Source: Chara braunii (lineage: Eukaryota > Streptophyta > Charophyceae > Charales > Characeae). Taken from it: a stretch of 22,584 bases of DNA. The DNA is taken from NCBI GenBank assembly GCA_003427395.1, contig BFEA01000421.1:633070-655653 (forward strand), in the 5' to 3' direction. Positions 17,700-22,584 of the stretch are shown here, one piece after another; the first letter of the stretch is position 1, and the number at the start of each line of letters is the position of its first letter. A program made the position numbers and the translations under genes. The notes beneath the pieces are model-generated. The model was given only the letters and a program-made list of their open reading frames with translations. It was not told where the DNA came from and did no database searches.

Positions 17700-18503
17700 T
17701 CAGTCCTCTATCTCTTCATCTTCATCTTCATCATTGAAGTCGTCCTCCTCGTCGTACACCAACTCCCTTACCCCGTCTAGGAACGTCTCCCCTATTGCCA
17801 CATTTCTGTAGACTATCCCCCAATGCACAGCGCTAGGAACAAAGATATTGTCTATGCTAAGACAGTTTAGTAGCTCGGCAAGCTCGTCCGCCCAGTTCCC
17901 CTCGAACGGCCCCATCTCTACCGATAACCGAAAAAAATATTGCCTAGCGCATTGGTATAGCCCGAGGTTCGTCATGGACTGGCATAACCGTACAAACCTG
18001 CTCCGAATTCCGAAAACCGCATCCACTAGGAAGGGAGGCAGCACACATCGCATGGTTCTTACGGGTCGCCTCATGCTTCCCCTATCCCCAAGTTCCACCC
18101 GCACATCTACCCTCTCCATTTCCATCTTCCTTCACTGACACGTAGCCCACACGACCTCCGCTTCCGCCTTCTTAAACAATTCGTCCGGCGTATTCCCGAG
18201 TGCCAATTCTATGACCATAGCATTTTCCTCATCTTGCAACAAGTAGACCCACCCCCAAGCTTCCACTGTTCCCCGGAACTCCAAATCCATTCAACTTGGT
18301 GACAACCTTGTCAAGCTAACATTAGCCCATACCGTCTCTATCCATAGGAACGCGTCTTTCCCATCCAGCATCACGGCTTGATATGCTGGTTCAAGGTCCG
18401 TCCATGTTTCATTTTCCGGGAGGACGACCGACACCCCATCCTTTACGTCTACTGGCATCTCTGAGCCGCTAGTATAAGTCGGGGGAGACAACCATCGCGC
18501 CAT
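17700..18503 (-). pseudogene. ORF D, fourth family member, two in-frame TGA stops
   Basis: The frame is 268 codons from ATG 18503-18501 (MARWLSPP) to 17700, with TGA at 18293-18291 and 18134-18132 and no frame change. Blocks: YQAVMLDGKDAFLWIETVW; YLLQDEENAMVIELALG; CVLPPFLVDAVFGIRSRFV; YFFRLSVEMGPFEGNWADEL; VAIGETFLDGVRELVYDE. It ends in a very acidic tail (DDFNDEDEDEEIED). The GPFxGNxAxEL and GExxLxGVxEL forms are shared with A, so D and A form one subtype and B and C another. It is the most upstream member. No promoter could be identified in front of it. Confidence 0.62.
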
Positions 18504-18869
18504 CTTGTTTCCAGCACCCGGCCCCTATTTTTCATGAAAGAGTACCAACCGGTTCTTCTGGTCAGGCCAGCCCCTTTTCCTAAGGATTGTTTCAGACCCC
18601 CCATTAAGGTCTCCCTAATTTACCTTCCCATTCCTAAGTACCCCTTTTCCCATAATTCCCTCGGCCGGCCATCCATTTGCCCACATTCTTTCTCTTGGTT
18701 TCATTCCAATTGACCTCTATCCTTCTTCCTTCGATCATCTCTCACTCGTGTGGACTTAGAAGGGGGAGGGAATAGACTTAGAAGAATATCCGTCAAACAA
18801 TCTAAGATCAATCAATCTTTACGGGGGAGGGTACATAAAAAAAATCAGGCAATCTTACATACGGGCCGG
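18504..18869. other. Stretch without a supportable gene
   Basis: A 34-codon frame on the minus strand from ATG 18738 (MIEGRRIEVNWNETKRK) ends in TAG near 18637. Nothing supports it beyond its composition. The rest carries stops in all frames. A promoter for ORF D could lie here, but no TATA-like motif stands out. Confidence 0.4.
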
Positions 18870-19231
18870 TCATCTCCTCACCGGCCATCCCAATATGGTC
18901 TCTCCGCTGGTACTATCGGTAGGGTTTTATCCCATACCTCAAGCACAGCTCAACCGTCGCGAGCGCGGTACCCAAGTCTCAGCAAGGCTTTCGCCCTTTC
19001 CTCCTTACCCTGAATACCCCATCCCGACTTGCCGCTCGTGTACCCACCATTGATCTTGGGAATCACCCCGCACATCTCGGTAGGGCCATTGGAGTCAGTC
19101 GTCCAGGCATTCACGTCCATCGGTCCGATAACGAACAGTTTTTCCCAAGCCATGCTACGAGAAACTCTCAATCGCCTCCGAGGCTCCTTCCTTGCCCCAT
19201 ATGTAGCGGTCCCCCTGCCGTCTGCCACCAA
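18870..19231 (-). pseudogene. Possible degraded coding remnant, unrecognised
   Basis: One minus-strand frame reads SMAWEKLFVIGPMDVNAW, then GGYTSGKSGWGIQGKEERAK and LLRLGYRARDG up to a TGA at 18952-18950. It continues in frame with AVLEVWDKTLPIVPAERPYW before further stops. The amino-acid make-up looks protein-like. It does not share the ungapped blocks of ORFs A-D, so I do not count it as a fifth member. It may be chance or the remnant of another gene. Low confidence. Confidence 0.25.
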
Positions 19232-21330
19232 GCAGCTGCCCCGCCTGAAGAGGTTTCACATCCCACCTGGGCAAGATCATCGATCCATGCTCGGACCGCT
19301 CCGGTGAGAATGCTACTAGTCAGCCGACGAGACCAACCTTTGCCTGACAGTCCGGTGGCCCGACCCCCACACACGGAACCCGGTGAACTTCAAAGAGGAC
19401 GACCAACTCGCATCTTGCACCGGCCGGCGCAAACCAATCCTTTCCTTTCAAATGGCAGGACGCTCGAAATCCCAATCATGCAATCACAAGTCCCAAGTGG
19501 GACACACATAGTACAAGTGTNTTTCCCTTGGTGCACCNAGCGCTTCCTACCCATAACTCACAGATTTTCTCTCAGGACAATGAGTGTCACTCCCCCTACT
19601 TTCATGCATAGTGGTTGGTTCCTTCTCGTGAGAGTCTTCAAGGGTGAGCTAGTTTTCCTTGAAGTCTAGCAACTCCATTCCCTTCTCTTCACTTGTCTGT
19701 CCTTTCATAGGGTAGGATTGTTCTTTCTTGATAACCCGTTGTGTTCATATTGGTTCCTTCAAGCATTTCATAAAAAAGGTGCAGCCCACTGGGCTCAAAG
19801 AAGGAGATAAAAGGGCACCCGTCTGGTCGGATCACTCCGCCGCGGGATTTTCATTGGAGCCTAGCCTAGGCCAAGCACCAACCGCCTGCCAGGTAACCAT
19901 AAACCCTTCTTTCATACGAAGAGGAAGAGTCGACCTGCGACTTGCCCAAGGCTTCCCCGGACTCGCGAACACCAACACCGGACGAAGGAGGGCTAGAGTC
20001 ATTCCTCGAAGGAACGGCGAATCAAGTGCATAGCATGCATGTTATACCTCCAGGCCTGGCCATGCCATGCGCCCAGCCACCCTTAAATCTGATTTCTCAC
20101 AAGGGAAAGAGCAAACACAAGTCCATTTTCCTTATCTTTGGGTTGTGTACACGTCAATGCGTCGGGCGTCCCCGTCGGAATCGCAAGGGTCAATTTAACC
20201 CCATACCCGGCACCTCCACCATTTTTGTAGGGTCAAACCCTGGTAGACTTTCGAGCCTTAGTCGACCCCACTGCGGGTCCAAGTTGGCTCGGCCCGCCCA
20301 CACTCATGCTCAGGGCGCAGGTCATTCGTCCCAAGGTCACCTTCACCTAGTGCTTTGAGATGGATAGGGGTAGGCCATCACGCGAGAGAGATTTGACATT
20401 GGGAATGTAGCTCAGCCCTCACGCCGGGTGGTAGTCTCGCTGGTCGTTCCGCAACGCTGACTTTTTTTTATTCTTTATTGTGTTCTCAAGCAACTGCTCC
20501 TTCCAATACGCAGGCAGTCCAGGGGTTCTTTGAGCCTTTTTCTTCTCTTGTGCGTAGGCTAAGCGTCATCCTTAGGCCACGCACCATTTCCCTAAGCATT
20601 TTGGCAATATGGCGTCATCGGGGTGCGATGGGGCCGTCCTCCCCCTCGCCTCTACGCATCCATCGGATCTCTCAATTTGCTTCCCGCCTTATTGAAGTAG
20701 GTCCCTTAGTCTTTTCGGGGTCCTCATATGCATGCACACACAACATCACTTTTTCCTTGGCATGACTCCCATTTGCACCCCAAGTCTTCAAACGCACAAG
20801 TCATATCCATGGGGTAGTTCTATGTCAAGGGTCCCATAGCCCCTACTCCCTCTTTCCTTTCCCTCTTGATGCCCAGTTCCACTTGCCCCTATCCCGCTCA
20901 AGGCATCTTTATCCATCACTTACCCGCACAATCCCACACAAACGAGAAGATCCATATAATCCCCCATCGGGGGTCAACACATAGCCCTTCCCACATGCCT
21001 ATTCTTTCAAGTCCTTTGGCTGCTCATTGTTCCCTCTTGTTATTAAATCAGCCCATTCTCTTCTCATAGTCATGCAGTCAGGGAGATGGTTGAGTCAAAC
21101 TGACCTCACTTTCAACTTATACTTTCTTCCGGATTCCGCTTCTTCCACTTCCTTTTTTGGACGTCCTCTCTCTTGCCTTCTTGGTGGCACAAGGGACCGG
21201 TTACCCCCCCCCTTGTCCTCTTTCTCCACCAAGTGAGGTCTGATTTCGTTCTCCGCTCATGCCCTCGCAATGTTTTCCAAGTGAGGAGGGAGAAGGGTTA
21301 GTCATATGCTAAGTGAGGGGAAGGGAGAGA
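19232..21330. other. Long stretch without a supportable gene
   Basis: Frames of up to 138 codons on the plus strand (for example 19942-20358) show no domain, no compositional coherence and no homology I can recall. Two ambiguous bases occur at 19521 and 19538. GTGTACAC at about 20144 also occurs at about 6030, but the flanks do not match. The 5' LTR of the retroelement should lie upstream of its first frame, possibly here, yet I could not find a copy matching the left side. Confidence 0.45.
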
Positions 21331-21515
21331 GAGGTTCAGTTGATGATGCGAGAGAGAGAGAGAGGAAGAGAAAGAGAGAGAGAGAAAAAAAAAAAAGGCA
21401 AGGAGGGAAAGGAGAGAGGGAGAAAGAGAGGAGAGAGGAAGAAGGGAAAGTGATAAGGGGAGAGCGAGAGAAGGAAGGAAAGATAGAGAGAGAGAGAGAG
21501 AGAGGGAAGGCAAGA
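21331..21515. repeat. GA-rich microsatellite
   Basis: The plus strand is a nearly pure purine tract with (GA)n runs, an A11 run at about 21385 and a second (GA)n run at about 21485. Open frames across it on both strands are composition artefacts. It lies directly before the 91-bp satellite array. Confidence 0.85.
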
Positions 21516-21595
21516 CTCCTCTAGTCTTAATCAAGTCATCACCCCGTAATAGCAGCCCAATGTCGGTCACCCATCCCTTAAAGAAAGAACAACCA

Positions 21596-22584
21596 AAGTA
21601 AGAACCGGAACATCCACTCATGCTTGAACTTTGACAAAAGTGTAGAAGTGAACTAGTGGAACACATGCATATGAAGGAAAGATTGACTAAGTATGAACCG
21701 GAACATAAATACATGTTTAAACTTGACAAAAGGAAGAAGTGAACTAATGGAACACATGCACATGAAGGAAAGGTTGACTAAGTAAGAACCAGAACATCAA
21801 CACATGCTTGAACTTGACAAAAGGAAGAAGTCAACTAGCGTTACACATGCACATGAAGAAAAGATTGACTAAGTAAGAACCGGAACATCAACACATGATT
21901 GAACTTGACAAACGGAAGAAGTGAACTAATGGAACACATGCACATGAAGGAAAGGTCGACTAAGTAAGAACCGGAACATCAACACATGATTGAACTTGGC
22001 AAACAGAAGAAGTGAACTAACAGAGCACATGCACATCAAGGAAAGATTGACTAAGTAAGAACCGTAGCATCAACACATGATTGAACTTGACAAACGGAAG
22101 AAGTGAGCTAACAGGGCATATGCACATGAAGGAAAGATTGACTAAGTAAGAACCGCAACATCAACACATGCTTGAACTTTGACAAAAATATAGAAGTGAA
22201 CTAGTGGAACACATGCATACGCAGAAAAGATTGACTAAGTGAGAACCGGAACATAAACGCATGTCTGAACTCGACAAAAGGAAGAAGTGAACTAGTGGAA
22301 CATACGCATGTGAAGGAGAGGTTGACTAAATAAGAACCGGAACATCAACATATGCTTAATCTTGACAAAAAGGAAGAAGTGAACTTAGTGGAACATATGC
22401 ATACGAAGAACAGGTTGGTCAAGTAAGATCCAAAACATCAACACATGTCTGTACTTGACAAAAGGAAGAAGTGAACTAGTGTTACACATGCACATGAAGG
22501 AAAGATTGACTAAGTAAGAACCAGAACATCAACACATGTTTGAACTCGACAAAAGGAAGAAGTAAACTAATGGAACACACGCAC
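21596..22584. repeat. 91-bp satellite-like tandem array, truncated by the window edge
   Basis: The phase marker GAACC (or a variant) recurs at 21602, 21695, 21786, 21877, 21968, 22059, 22150, 22243, 22334, 22427 and 22518. That gives spacings of 91 bp with 93-bp variants. The unit runs AAGAACCGGAACATCAACAC, then a TTGAACTTGACAAA part, GAAGAAGTGAACTA and a CACATGCACATGAAGGAAAG part. Eleven copies are visible and the array continues past the end. The 93-bp units are spread through the array. No frame is conserved across units. A satellite or long minisatellite. Confidence 0.92.

Noticed and set aside
16296-18293. TGA stops in ORFs B and D read as recoded sense codons
   Set aside because: Neighbouring gag-pol and the methyltransferase carry the same kind of stops together with frameshifts, ORF C has a TAA, and ORF A uses none; decay explains all of them.
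19728-20358. Two overlapping plus-strand frames of 101 and 138 codons
   Set aside because: No recognisable domain, no start context or neighbour support, and composition like the surrounding DNA.
20402-20470. tRNA-like start GGGAATGTAGCTCAG followed by a T run
   Set aside because: The A-box-like start is present but no matching acceptor 3' strand, anticodon arm or B box can be found.
5873-21330. A pair of LTRs flanking gag-pol
   Set aside because: I compared the flanks by eye and found only short shared words such as GTGTACAC; no LTR pair or canonical primer binding site can be supported.
21298-21729. Open frames over the GA tract on both strands
   Set aside because: Simple-sequence translation artefacts (Arg/Glu/Lys or Ser/Leu runs).

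Overview
The window looks like transposon-dominated nuclear DNA of a plant-lineage eukaryote. The gag and integrase tail of its main retroelement resemble what I remember of Ty3/gypsy elements in the charophyte alga Chara, so a charophyte is my best guess (inference, moderate confidence). Three ambiguous bases (9534, 19521, 19538) suggest a draft assembly. There is no bacterial gene organisation, and everything that looks protein-coding lies on the minus strand.

Layout, read in the coding (minus) direction from right to left. The right edge (21596-22584) is an array of a 91-bp satellite-like repeat that runs off the window, preceded by a GA-rich tract. From about 21.3 to 18.5 kb I see little that is supportable. 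From 18503 to 14841 four strongly diverged paralogous reading frames stand in tandem (called D, C, B and A here). They align without gaps in several blocks, and I do not recognise the family. Next comes a decayed Ty3/gypsy gag-pol (14380-7877): gag with a CCHC knuckle, aspartic protease, reverse transcriptase, RNase H and a DDE integrase with a GPY/F tail, interrupted by eight in-frame stops and about seven frameshifts. Beyond it lies an intact 304-codon acidic frame (7508-6594) with its own TATA box.

The left 6 kb is pyrimidine-rich on the plus strand and full of tandem repeats (26/27, 40, 55 and 63-66 bp units, plus a diverged duplication of about 930 bp). Inside it, on the minus strand at about 3550-2831, is a fragment of a DNMT3-type cytosine-5 methyltransferase in one continuous frame with three stops. 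About 120 bp downstream is a purine-tract/TGTG junction that resembles the 3' end of an LTR retrotransposon, and a related junction sits at about 4060.

The two most interesting signals are the unrecognised four-member tandem family and the DNMT3-like remnant beside a retroelement-like 3' end. DNA methyltransferases captured by retrotransposons have been reported in charophytes and dinoflagellates, so this may be a decayed case. No matching LTR pair was found by eye, so it is open whether the D-C-B-A cluster, gag-pol, the 304-codon frame and the methyltransferase were one element, nested elements or neighbours.
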